Source of the DNA: Rhizobium phaseoli
GTDB taxonomy: Bacteria > Pseudomonadota > Alphaproteobacteria > Rhizobiales > Rhizobiaceae
Direction: 5' to 3'
Assembly (NCBI RefSeq): GCF_003985125.1
Contig: NZ_ML133580.1
Coordinates: forward strand, 62,001-126,000
Length of the DNA: 64,000 nt
In this document: one piece after another, positions 1 through 7,799 of the stretch
Numbering within the stretch: the stretch's first letter is position 1
Layout: every line of letters begins with the position of its first letter
Program-made: the position numbers and the translations under genes
Notes under the pieces: model-generated
What the model was told of the DNA's origin: nothing
The model's input: only the letters and a program-made list of their open reading frames with translations
Databases searched by the model: none

Positions 1-654
1 TCCGACCGTATCAAGATCGATCCCTCCGTCGTGCGCGGCCTCGAATATTATACCGGCCCGGTCTATGAGGCCGAGCTGAGCTTCGACGTCACCAACGAGA
101 AGGGCGAGAAGGTCGTCTTCGGTTCGGTCGGCGGCGGCGGCCGTTATGATGGCCTCGTCTCGCGTTTCATGGGCCAGCCGGTTCCGGCGACCGGCTTTTC
201 GATCGGCGTCTCCCGGCTGATGACGGCTCTGAAGAACCTCGGCAAGCTTGGCGCCAGCGAAGTGATCGAGCCGGTGCTGGTGACCGTCATGGACGGCGAT
301 GTCGAGGCGATGGGCCGCTATCAGAAGATGACGCAGCAGCTGCGCGCCGCCGGCATCCGCGCCGAGATGTTCCAGGGCAACTGGAAAAAATTCGGCAACC
401 AGCTGAAATACGCCGATCGCCGCGGCTGCCCCGTCGCCATCATCCAGGGCGGCGACGAACGCGCAACCGGCGTCGTGCAGATCAAGGATCTGATCGAGGG
501 CAAACGGCTCTCCGGCGAGATCGAGGACAATGCCAGCTGGCGCGAAGCCCGCGTGGCGCAGGAAACGGTGCCGGAGGCCGACCTCGTCGCCAAGGTGAGG
601 GAGATCCTTGCGGCGCAGGCGGAAGATCGGAAGAGGGCGGGCGATGCGCAATAA
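1..654 (+). CDS. hisS: Histidyl-tRNA synthetase, C-terminal part (5' end outside window)
   Basis: This charges tRNA-His with histidine in the cytoplasm. The reading frame is open from base 1, so only the last 217 residues are present. The class II core shows GLEYYTG near the start and GGGGRYDGL about 30 residues later (histidine/ATP-binding part of the core). From about residue 90 comes the anticodon-binding alpha/beta domain, starting PVLVTVMD. It is followed on the same strand by hisZ, a paralogue of this same catalytic core, as in other rhizobia. The C-terminus ends in a short charged tail. Confidence 0.96.
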   Translation, partial: SDRIKIDPSVVRGLEYYTGPVYEAELSFDVTNEKGEKVVFGSVGGGGRYDGLVSRFMGQPVPATGFSIGVSRLMTALKNLGKLGASEVIEPVLVTVMDGDVEAMGRYQKMTQQLRAAGIRAEMFQGNWKKFGNQLKYADRRGCPVAIIQGGDERATGVVQIKDLIEGKRLSGEIEDNASWREARVAQETVPEADLVAKVREILAAQAEDRKRAGDAQ

Positions 655-807
655 ACCCCTCCCCAACCCCTCCCCACAGGGGGGAGGGGCTTTACTTGGC
701 GCCGCTGTGCCCAACTCAACATTTGCTTCATCGGAGGTCCTCTCGATTTGGTTCGACGATCGCCGCGAGTTAGTCCCCCCCCCTTGTGGGGAGGGGTTGG
801 GGAGGGG
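655..807. repeat. Pair of inverted C/G-rich repeats between hisS and hisZ
   Basis: Two near-identical GC-rich units lie in opposite orientation. The first (655-690) begins right after the hisS stop and reads CCCCTCCCCAACCCCTCCCC. The second (775-807) contains GGGGAGGGGTTGGGGAGGGG. They are separated by about 85 bases of ordinary sequence. A transcript could fold into a long hairpin with a loop of about 85 nt, ending 9 bases before the hisZ ribosome binding site. Similar units are scattered in rhizobial intergenic regions (established knowledge of the group, copy number here not checked). Confidence 0.8.
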
Positions 808-828
808 ACTTTTCCCAGGAGCTACACC

Positions 829-1950
829 ATGCCCCTGATCAACCTCCCCGAATTCTCCGCCGAGCTGCTTGCCGAATTTGACGCCCGCAAGGCCGAGCGC
901 ATCGATACGCCGGTCATTCAGCCGGCCGAGCCGTTTCTCGATATCGCCGGCGAGGATCTGCGCCGCCGTATCTTCATGACCGAGAGCGAAACCGGCGCCA
1001 GCCTTTGCCTGCGTCCCGAATTCACTATCCCCGTCTGTCTGCGCCACATCGAGACGGCGACCGGCACGCCGAAGCGTTACGCCTATCTCGGCGAGGTCTT
1101 CCGCCAGCGCCGCGACGGCGCCAATGAATTCTACCAGGCCGGCATCGAGGATCTCGGCGATATCAACATTCCGAGCGCCGACGCCCGCGCCATCGGCAAT
1201 GCCACCGGCATTCTCGCCCGCCTTCTGCCGGGCCGGCGCCTGGCGGTGACGCTGGGCGACCAGGCGGTATTCGAGGCGGTCGTCCAGGCGCTCGGCCTGC
1301 CGCTCGGCTGGCAGAAGCGGCTGATCCATGCCTTCGGCAACATGACACAACTGGAGGCGCTGCTGGCCGGTCTTGTCAGCCCGCAATTCGTCACCGGGCT
1401 GGACGACGACATCGCCAGGCTTATCGCTGCCGGCGACGAACAGGCGCTGATTGCCCATATCGAGCAGGAAATGCAGGCAACGGGCTATTCGACCAATGCC
1501 AGCCGTTCGCCGCCGGAGATTGCCCGGCGGCTCAAGGAAAAGCTCGTCCTGTCCGAGACGCGTCTCGACGACGCGGCCTTCCATGTGCTGGAACAGTTCC
1601 TGTCGCTGCACGTGCCGCTCGTCAATGCGTCGGCGGCGCTCGCCGGTTTTGCCGATGCCGCCGGCCTGAAGCTCGGCAATGCACTGTCCCGTTTCAACGG
1701 TCGCGTCGGCGCCCTTGCCGATGCCGGCGTCGATCTCTCCTGCCTGGATTATCGCGCCGCCTTCGGACGGCCGCTCGATTATTACACCGGTCTCGTCTTC
1801 GAGGTGACGGCGGAAGGCTCGAGCGCGGTTCTGGCCGGCGGCGGCCGCTTCGATAAGCTCCTGACTTTCCTCGGCGCAACCGACCGCATTCCGGCCGTCG
1901 GCTTTTCCTTCTGGCTCGACCGCATCGAAACCGAAAGGGCAGCCGCATGA
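829..1950 (+). CDS. hisZ: ATP phosphoribosyltransferase regulatory subunit HisZ
   Basis: HisZ is a catalytically inactive HisRS paralogue that activates short-form HisG and makes it sensitive to histidine feedback. The product is 373 aa. It keeps the HisRS-like FGRPLDYYTG segment near residue 315 and a GGGRFDKL segment, but ends without an anticodon-binding domain, as expected for HisZ. The ATG at 829 is chosen because AGGAG lies 7 nt upstream; the frame is open further upstream only through the repeat element. It overlaps hisG by 4 bases (ATGA), so the two subunits are probably translationally coupled. Confidence 0.95.
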   Translation: MPLINLPEFSAELLAEFDARKAERIDTPVIQPAEPFLDIAGEDLRRRIFMTESETGASLCLRPEFTIPVCLRHIETATGTPKRYAYLGEVFRQRRDGANEFYQAGIEDLGDINIPSADARAIGNATGILARLLPGRRLAVTLGDQAVFEAVVQALGLPLGWQKRLIHAFGNMTQLEALLAGLVSPQFVTGLDDDIARLIAAGDEQALIAHIEQEMQATGYSTNASRSPPEIARRLKEKLVLSETRLDDAAFHVLEQFLSLHVPLVNASAALAGFADAAGLKLGNALSRFNGRVGALADAGVDLSCLDYRAAFGRPLDYYTGLVFEVTAEGSSAVLAGGGRFDKLLTFLGATDRIPAVGFSFWLDRIETERAAA

Positions 1951-2642
1951 CCATCACCATCGCGCTTCCTTCCAAGGGCCGGATGAAGGACGACGCTTCG
2001 GCGATCTTCGAGCGGGCCGGCATGCCGATAACGGCCGTCGGCAACGACCGCTCCTATCGCGGCCGCGTCGAAGGCTGGGACGATGTCGAGGTGGCCTTCC
2101 TTTCGGCTTCCGAGATTTCCCGCGAACTCGGCAACGGCACCGTCGATTTCGGCGTCACCGGCGAGGATCTGATGCGGGAAGGTTTTGCCGAGGTCGACAA
2201 GCGCGTCGAATTCTGCGCCCGCCTCGGCTTCGGCCATGCCGATGTCGTCGTCGCCGTGCCGGAGATCTGGCTGGATGTCGAGACCATGGCGGATCTCGGC
2301 GACGTCGCCGCCGATTTCCGCGCCCGCCACTCCAGGCGCCTTGCCATCGCCACCAAATATTGGCGCCTGACCCAGCAGTTCTTTTCGAGCCAGCACGGCA
2401 TCCAGCTTTATCGCATCGTCGAGAGCCTCGGCGCCACCGAGGGGGCGCCCGCCTCCGGCTCGGCCGATATCATCGTCGATATCACCTCCACCGGCTCGAC
2501 GCTGCGCGCCAACCATCTGAAGGTGCTGCAGGACGGCGTCATCCTGCATTCGCAGGCCTGCCTTGTGCGCGCCCGCAAGGAAAGCCATGCCGACGAACCC
2601 GTCGTGCAGGCGATTATCGAGGCGGTGCGCGCGGCTCTCTGA
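1947..2642 (+). CDS. hisG: ATP phosphoribosyltransferase, short form (HisG)
   Basis: First step of histidine biosynthesis: ATP plus PRPP gives phosphoribosyl-ATP. At 231 aa it is the short form that lacks the C-terminal regulatory domain of E. coli HisG, which fits the hisZ gene directly upstream. The N-terminus (TIALPSKGRMKDD) and the PRPP-binding loop DITSTGSTLRANHL near residue 175 are typical. The start overlaps the hisZ stop. A strong terminator follows 22 bases downstream, so this ends the transcription unit. Confidence 0.96.
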   Translation: MTITIALPSKGRMKDDASAIFERAGMPITAVGNDRSYRGRVEGWDDVEVAFLSASEISRELGNGTVDFGVTGEDLMREGFAEVDKRVEFCARLGFGHADVVVAVPEIWLDVETMADLGDVAADFRARHSRRLAIATKYWRLTQQFFSSQHGIQLYRIVESLGATEGAPASGSADIIVDITSTGSTLRANHLKVLQDGVILHSQACLVRARKESHADEPVVQAIIEAVRAAL

Positions 2643-2664
2643 TTTCGGCCATCAGGCCACAAGC

Positions 2665-2697
2665 AAAAACCCGCCGTCGGATGACGGCGGGTTTTTT
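2665..2697 (+). terminator. Rho-independent terminator after hisG
   Basis: The inverted repeat ACCCGCCGTC / GACGGCGGGT with a 3-4 base loop is followed by a run of six T. It is preceded by a run of A, so it could also work for the convergent doxX gene on the other strand. Confidence 0.9.
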
Positions 2698-2722
2698 CAT
2701 GTCTGGGAGGATGTCTGTTCTA

Positions 2723-3160
2723 TCAGGCGGCAGCGTAGGCGCCACGGCGGGCGTCGAGCGAGTAGGCGCCTGCGCCATTGGTGGCGAGCATGACATAGGC
2801 GCCGGCGAGCGTGATGTTCTTCAGGAAGTTGACGAAGTTCAGGCCGCTGAGCCAGGCGTTGGCGGCAGCCGGGAAATCCGGAACGTTGATCGGCGAGAAG
2901 TGGAAGACGAAGCCGGTGAAGACACAGAAGACGGCGAGCAGCCAGCCGACGATGCGGGCCTGGAAACCGACGAGCACGGCAAGACCGGCAACCAGTTCGA
3001 ACAGGCCGGCGAGATAGGTGAGCGCGGTGGCAGCCGGCAGGCCGGCGCCGGTGATCATGCCGGCGGTCGAGGCCGGATCGGTCAGCTTGCCGAAGCCGGC
3101 GAAGATGAACATGAAGGAAAGCAGAATGCGGGCTATCAGGATGAGGACGTTATTCGACAT
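2723..3160 (-). CDS. DoxX-family integral membrane protein
   Basis: A 145-aa membrane protein with four predicted hydrophobic segments. It starts MSNNVLILIARILLSFMF and carries the conserved FAGFGKL segment after the first helix, as in DoxX/DoxD-like proteins. Some DoxX proteins take part in thiol or redox homeostasis; the role here is not known. The start at 3160 is preceded by GGAGA about 9 nt upstream, whereas the longer frame to 3286 lacks hydrophobic character. It is divergent from a glutathione S-transferase gene, which suggests, but does not prove, a shared redox-related promoter region. Confidence 0.85.
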   Translation of the reverse strand: MSNNVLILIARILLSFMFIFAGFGKLTDPASTAGMITGAGLPAATALTYLAGLFELVAGLAVLVGFQARIVGWLLAVFCVFTGFVFHFSPINVPDFPAAANAWLSGLNFVNFLKNITLAGAYVMLATNGAGAYSLDARRGAYAAA

Positions 3161-3280
3161 GGACGTTGTCTCCGGTTGAATGGTTCTGGAGATCTGGTGC
3201 CCCGGCACTCTGTGATCTCTGGTGCCTCCTATGTCGCTTTTTTTCGTCGTCAGGGAAAGATAAACGGAAGCGGACAGTTC

Positions 3281-3297
3281 GTTCAATAATATGGAAC
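3281..3297. promoter_or_regulatory. Possible operator palindrome between doxX and GST
   Basis: The inverted repeat GTTC-N9-GAAC lies in the 202-base gap between the divergent doxX and GST genes. It is followed by a TATACT-like -10 element about 3 bases later. The arms are short, so this is only a candidate site. Confidence 0.3.
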
Positions 3298-3362
3298 GAT
3301 ATACTGGCTTGCCTTTGTCGAGCCCGGTCTCTTATGGTTCGGCGCCGAACTTGGAGAATCCG

Positions 3363-4073
3363 ATGGCAGATTTGTCCGCATTTCCGATCACGACTCGCTG
3401 GCCGGCGAAAAATTCCGACATCATCCAGCTCTATTCGCTGCAGACGCCGAACGGGGTGAAGGTATCCGTCGCCCTCGAAGAGCTCGGGCTCCCCTATGAG
3501 CCGCATTATGTTTCCTTCGCCGCCAACGAACAGAAGTCACCGGAGTTCGAATCCCTCAATCCGAACGGCCGCATTCCGGCGATCATCGATCCGAACGGGG
3601 CGGGCGGCAAACCGATCGGCCTTTTCGAATCCGGCGCCATCCTGCTCTATCTCGCGGAAAAGACCGGCAAGCTCATCCCCGAGGATGCCGCCGGCCGTTA
3701 CGAATGCATTCAGTGGGTATTTTTCCAGATGGCCGGCATCGGCCCAATGTTCGGCCAGTTCGGGCATTTCTATAAATCCGCTGCCGACAAGGTCGCCAAC
3801 AATTCCTATCCGGTGGAACGCTATCGCGACGAATCCAAGCGGCTGCTCGGCGTGCTCGAAGGCCGGCTGAAGGGCCGGCAATGGATCATGGGCGATCAGT
3901 ATACGATCGCCGACATCACCACCTTCACCTGGGTCCGCGGCGCCGATATCTTCTATGGCGGCCGCGAGGTCCTCGACTATGCGAGTTTCCCCGCGGTTTC
4001 CGATTGGCTGGAACGCTGCATCGCCCGTCCGGCCAGCGCCAGGGGGCTCAATATTCCGGCCAAGCCGGAATAG
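3363..4073 (+). CDS. Glutathione S-transferase family protein (YghU/YfcG-like)
   Basis: A 236-aa cytoplasmic GST. The N-terminal thioredoxin-fold domain (about residues 20-105) has TPNGVKVSVALEE, the TPNG signature of Nu-class disulfide-bond reductases such as YfcG and YghU. It also has the glutathione-binding ESGAILLYLAEKTGKL segment. The all-alpha C-terminal domain follows (about 115-225). The ATG at 3363 is preceded by GGAGAATCCG; the frame could extend to 3291 but without a good ribosome binding site. Disulfide reductase or glutathione conjugation activity is inferred from family; the substrate is unknown. Confidence 0.88.
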   Translation: MADLSAFPITTRWPAKNSDIIQLYSLQTPNGVKVSVALEELGLPYEPHYVSFAANEQKSPEFESLNPNGRIPAIIDPNGAGGKPIGLFESGAILLYLAEKTGKLIPEDAAGRYECIQWVFFQMAGIGPMFGQFGHFYKSAADKVANNSYPVERYRDESKRLLGVLEGRLKGRQWIMGDQYTIADITTFTWVRGADIFYGGREVLDYASFPAVSDWLERCIARPASARGLNIPAKPE

Positions 4074-4090
4074 TGGTCCCGGAAAGCGCA

Positions 4091-4114
4091 AAGGCCGCTG
4101 TCGGGAGCGGCCTT
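4091..4114 (+). terminator. Hairpin after GST gene, possible terminator
   Basis: AAGGCCGCT / AGCGGCCTT with a 6-base loop lies 17 bases after the GST stop. No long T run follows, so termination strength is uncertain. Confidence 0.5.
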
Positions 4115-4147
4115 AACGATGTGACAACCCTCGGCTTTCCCCTCCAA

Positions 4148-4226
4148 CGTCATCCTCGACCTTGTGCCGAGGATCTGGTGCCCTATCGACCCCAGGCAGA
4201 TACTCGGGACAAGCCCGAGCATGACG
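4148..4226. repeat. Palindromic CGTCATCCTCG-type intergenic repeat
   Basis: The outer arms CGTCATCCTCG and CGAGCATGACG, with inner arms around TTGTGCCGAGGATCTG and GATACTCGGGACAA, form an imperfect 79-base palindrome between two convergent genes. A related but partial copy sits near 47710-47757. Confidence 0.65.
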
Positions 4227-4297
4227 AAAGAGGAGTTGGCCGGCTTTTTCAGCAGTCTGAGCGCTGTCAGCGGAGACCGTTATTTCGCCCGCCGTCT

Positions 4298-4795
4298 CTA
4301 TTGCCGGTTGGCGATCTGCCTCGCACCTTCGAGCTTGAAGCGCGGAAAGACGAAGACGCCGGCCATGCTGCCGCTGTATTTCTCCTCGAGCCCGTTTGAC
4401 TCGCCCATGCAGAACAGCGGCTGGCGCAAGCCGTTCGGCATGATGATCGTCGTCGAAAAGCAGAAGGAGGAGCAGTGTGTTGCCGCCTGTTCGAACAGTT
4501 CCAGCACGTGATTGCGATCTCCGGAATCGTAGCATCGAACCAGATTCAGCAGTCCGCATTCCTCTGCGGAGAGGCCGTGCAGCATGGCGCTCCACTTGCC
4601 GAGACGGAGCACGCCGGTCGACAGATCCCCGGTCCAGCTTTCGGAAACGGAAAACTGCGCCAGCATCTCGTGCTGTTGATTATTGTCGTTCATCGAGCCG
4701 GGCAGCATCGGTACGGCTGCATTGGCTTTGGCAATCTTGAACACGGGCGTTCCCTCGTTCGCATGCGGCTCCTCCGCCGCAGGCTCGGCAAACAC
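4298..4795 (-). CDS. PAS-like domain protein of unknown role
   Basis: A 165-aa protein without signal peptide or membrane segment. Residues about 50-155 read like a PAS fold, with LSTGVLRLGKWSAMLHGL, a central DSGDRNHVLELFEQA helix, and a closing GVFVFPRF strand. No kinase, cyclase or DNA-binding domain is attached, so it would act as a stand-alone sensor or adaptor. The first possible start (4795) is GTG. In-frame ATG codons lie at 4708 and 4693, and none has a strong ribosome binding site, so the N-terminus is uncertain. Confidence 0.65.
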   Translation of the reverse strand: MFAEPAAEEPHANEGTPVFKIAKANAAVPMLPGSMNDNNQQHEMLAQFSVSESWTGDLSTGVLRLGKWSAMLHGLSAEECGLLNLVRCYDSGDRNHVLELFEQAATHCSSFCFSTTIIMPNGLRQPLFCMGESNGLEEKYSGSMAGVFVFPRFKLEGARQIANRQ

Positions 4796-5290
4796 TAGAG
4801 ACAGGCTTATGCAGCAGCGGGCATAATGCCCACGCCCATATCGGCGATCATTGCCGCGGCCATCCGAGCCTCCGAACCGGAGCCCTTCGAAACCGACTAT
4901 TCTGGCATCGCCGTCCCGCGCTCGTCTGACAGCGAAAATGATCGCCGGGCGCGCTTCAATTGCAGCGCGGATTTATAGGAACTTTTACACAAACGGCAAC
5001 GGCTTTTTAAGGGGTGTTCGGATCGAGATCCTTTTGCCGGAGTTGTCGGCATCCCCGCGCTGCTTGGCGAGAATGGAGCCGAGGAGCTCAATTTTCGGCG
5101 CTTTTCCCCCGTTTCGCCTCACATGGCGGGAGATAGATCGCCGCAAGACGACGATTGCCCGCATGTTGTGTGGAGAGAAAGACAAGCAGCGGCGCAAGCC
5201 TCGCGAAAGCTTGGGCCGCCGGCACATACGATGCACGGCATAAAATCGCGCGCAATGGGTCGAATCGTTTTGGACGAAGCTTACGGCAAA
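4796..5290. other. Non-coding stretch, no convincing gene
   Basis: Several short open frames run through here on both strands, but none has a recognisable domain, a good ribosome binding site or gene-like codon use. The part next to 4796 probably holds the promoter of the PAS-like gene. The rest is unexplained spacer ahead of the groESL terminator. Confidence 0.5.
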
Positions 5291-5320
5291 AGAAAAAGGG
5301 CGACCCGAGGGCCGCCCTTC
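5291..5320 (-). terminator. Terminator of the groESL operon
   Basis: Read on the minus strand, AAGGGCGGCCC / GGGTCGCCCTT is followed by TTTTCTTTT. It lies 140 bases past the groEL stop, beyond the duplicated groEL tail, so the duplicated piece should be within the transcript. Confidence 0.8.
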
Positions 5321-5353
5321 CTGTTCCGGATGCCGGAATGAGTGCAGGCTTTC

Positions 5354-5379
5354 GCCTATCACATCATGTCCATTCCGCC
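5354..5379 (-). repeat. 26-bp exact duplicate of the groEL 3' end
   Basis: These 26 bases are identical to 5455-5480, which encode the last residues (GGMDMM) and stop of groEL plus four bases after it. The two copies are in the same orientation, 101 bases apart. The downstream copy lacks the rest of the gene, so it is a relic, not a gene. Confidence 0.9.
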
Positions 5380-5459
5380 AGTTTAGCGCGCTTGACGCGC
5401 TGAACCATCTTGGATGATGGGCGGATTCATGGACGATGCAGTGAAAGGCCGTTGGCCTA

Positions 5460-7097
5460 TCACATCATGTCCATTCCGCCCATTCCGCCCATGCCGCCCG
5501 GCATAGCCGGAGCGTCCTTCTTCGGCAGCTCGGCGATCATGGCTTCGGTGGTGATCAGCAGCGATGCAACGGAAGCGGCATCCTGCAGGGCGGTGCGAAC
5601 GACCTTGACCGGGTCGATGATGCCCATGCCGATCATGTCGCCATATTCGCCGGTCTGGGCGTTGTAGCCGTAGTTGTCTTGATCCTTGTCAAGGATCTTG
5701 CCAACAACGATCGAGGCTTCGTCGCCAGCGTTCTCAGCGATCTGGCGGGCCGGAGCCTGCAGAGCGCGGCGAACGATGTTGATGCCGGCTTCCTGGTCGT
5801 CGTTGACACCCTTGGAGGTGATCTTGACGGAAGAACGCAGCAGGGCAACGCCGCCGCCCGGTACGATGCCTTCCTGAACGGCAGCGCGCGTCGCGTTGAG
5901 GGCGTCGTCGATGCGGTCCTTCTTTTCCTTCACTTCGACTTCCGTCGAACCGCCGACGCGGATGACGGCAACGCCGCCGGCGAGCTTGGCAAGGCGTTCC
6001 TGCAGCTTCTCGCGGTCGTAGTCGGAGGTGGTTTCTTCGATCTGGGCCTTGATCTGGGCAACACGGCCTTCGATGTCGGACTTGGCGCCCGAACCGTCGA
6101 CGATCGTGGTGTTTTCCTTGGAGATCGAAACCTTCTTGGCACGGCCGAGCATGTCGAGCGTGACGCTCTCGAGCTTGATGCCGAGGTCTTCGGAGATCAC
6201 GGTGCCGCCCGTCAGGATGGCGATGTCTTCGAGCATAGCCTTGCGGCGGTCGCCGAAGCCAGGCGCCTTGACGGCAGCGATCTTCAGGCCGCCGCGCAGC
6301 TTGTTGACGACGAGCGTTGCAAGGGCTTCGCCTTCGACGTCTTCAGCGATGATGAGGAGCGGCTTGCCGGTCTGGACGACGGCTTCGAGAACCGGGAGCA
6401 TCGACTGCAGGTTCGAGAGCTTCTTCTCGTGGAGGAGAATGAAGACGTCTTCGAGGTCGGCGACCATCTTTTCCGGGTTGGTGACGAAGTAGGGGCTGAG
6501 GTAGCCGCGGTCGAACTGCATGCCTTCGACGACTTCGAGTTCGGTTTCGGCGGTCTTGGCTTCTTCAACCGTGATGACGCCTTCGTTGCCGACCTTCTGC
6601 ATGGCTTCAGCAATGTCGAGGCCAACCTGGCGCTCGCCGTTTGCGGAGATGGTGCCGACCTGAGCGACTTCTTCCGAGGTGTTGATCTTCTTGGCCTTGG
6701 CCTGGAGATCCTTGACGACTTCGGCGACGGCGAGATCGATGCCGCGCTTCAGGTCCATCGGGTTCATGCCGGCGGCAACGGCCTTGGCGCCTTCGCGAAC
6801 GATCGCCTGGGCAAGAACGGTTGCAGTCGTCGTGCCGTCGCCGGCGATGTCGTTGGTCTTCGAAGCAACTTCGCGGACCATCTGGGCGCCCATGTTTTCG
6901 AACTTGTCTTCGAGTTCGATTTCCTTGGCGACCGAAACGCCGTCCTTGGTGATGCGCGGCGCGCCGAAGGACTTGTCGATGATGACGTTACGACCCTTCG
7001 GGCCGAGCGTGACCTTGACTGCATCGGCGAGAATGTCGACGCCGCGCAGCATCTTTTCGCGCGCGGTGCGGCCAAACTTGATTTCTTTAGCTGCCAT
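5460..7097 (-). CDS. groEL: Chaperonin GroEL, 60 kDa subunit
   Basis: A 545-aa ATP-dependent folding chamber subunit that works with GroES in the cytoplasm. The N-terminus MAAKEIKFGRTAREKML, the nucleotide-binding GPKGRNV and GDGTTTATVLA segments, and the flexible C-terminal Gly-Gly-Met tail ending GGMDMM are all canonical. Full length. It is 70 bases downstream of groES in one operon under CIRCE/HrcA control. Rhizobia usually carry several groEL copies; this looks like the main chromosomal one because of the CIRCE element, but that is inference. Confidence 0.99.
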   Translation of the reverse strand: MAAKEIKFGRTAREKMLRGVDILADAVKVTLGPKGRNVIIDKSFGAPRITKDGVSVAKEIELEDKFENMGAQMVREVASKTNDIAGDGTTTATVLAQAIVREGAKAVAAGMNPMDLKRGIDLAVAEVVKDLQAKAKKINTSEEVAQVGTISANGERQVGLDIAEAMQKVGNEGVITVEEAKTAETELEVVEGMQFDRGYLSPYFVTNPEKMVADLEDVFILLHEKKLSNLQSMLPVLEAVVQTGKPLLIIAEDVEGEALATLVVNKLRGGLKIAAVKAPGFGDRRKAMLEDIAILTGGTVISEDLGIKLESVTLDMLGRAKKVSISKENTTIVDGSGAKSDIEGRVAQIKAQIEETTSDYDREKLQERLAKLAGGVAVIRVGGSTEVEVKEKKDRIDDALNATRAAVQEGIVPGGGVALLRSSVKITSKGVNDDQEAGINIVRRALQAPARQIAENAGDEASIVVGKILDKDQDNYGYNAQTGEYGDMIGMGIIDPVKVVRTALQDAASVASLLITTEAMIAELPKKDAPAMPGGMGGMGGMDMM

Positions 7098-7167
7098 GTT
7101 TGTGACTCCTGAATTCGATTTGTTCGGGCAAAGGCCCGTCAGTCATTTCGGGAAAGCGGATCGGCAA

Positions 7168-7464
7168 TCAGCCGATGATGCCCATGATGTCGGCTTCCTT
7201 CATGATCAGAAGGTCTTCGCCGTTGATCTTGACTTCGGTGCCGGACCACTTGCCGAACAGCACGCGGTCGCCAGCCTTGACGTCGAGTGCGACGACCTTG
7301 CCGGACTCGTCACGAGCGCCGGAACCGACGGCGACGATTTCGCCTTCCTGCGGCTTTTCCTTGGCGGTGTCGGGAATGATGATCCCGCCCTTGGTCTTCT
7401 CTTCGGACTCGACGCGACGAACGACGACGCGGTCGTGAAGCGGACGGAAATTGGTGCTTGCCAT
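7168..7464 (-). CDS. groES: Co-chaperonin GroES
   Basis: A 98-aa lid protein for GroEL. It has the typical start FRPLHDRVVVRRVESEEKTKGGI, the mobile loop (about residues 18-35), and the ending EADIMGI. It is the first gene of the groESL operon; its start lies 58 bases downstream of the CIRCE operator. Confidence 0.99.
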   Translation of the reverse strand: MASTNFRPLHDRVVVRRVESEEKTKGGIIIPDTAKEKPQEGEIVAVGSGARDESGKVVALDVKAGDRVLFGKWSGTEVKINGEDLLIMKEADIMGIIG

Positions 7465-7522
7465 TGTCTAATCCCTCGATCGAATGACATTCGCGGGCCG
7501 GAGCGGCCCACATGGATAGGTG

Positions 7523-7549
7523 TTAGCACTCCCTTGCGGTGAGTGCTAG
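7523..7549 (-). promoter_or_regulatory. CIRCE operator (HrcA binding site) of groESL
   Basis: TTAGCACTC-N9-GAGTGCTAG matches the CIRCE consensus TTAGCACTC-N9-GAGTGCTAA except for the last base of one arm. Position upstream of groES is as expected for HrcA repression, giving heat induction when HrcA loses activity. Confidence 0.97.
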
Positions 7550-7799
7550 CGACGAGCATTTAGGGATGGCTCCGAAAGGAGTCAATGAGAGCAATCACGA
7601 ATTTTTGTGCCGGAATTGTGAAGAGACCGGAGAAATGCCGGAGATTCCGGCCGAACCCTCTGTCGCGGGCGCACCTTGCAGATTACGTGCCGGATTGTCG
7701 CGACAGGGCTTTGCTGTGGCCGGCGGCGAAGAAAATGCCTTGCCATCGTCCTGCGCCTTTGCAATGTCACCGGTGACTGCAGCAACTCGGGACATTGGA

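Noticed and set aside
5679..7112. 477-codon open frame antisense to groEL
   Set aside because: Known type of artefact opposite groEL; groEL is full length and canonical.
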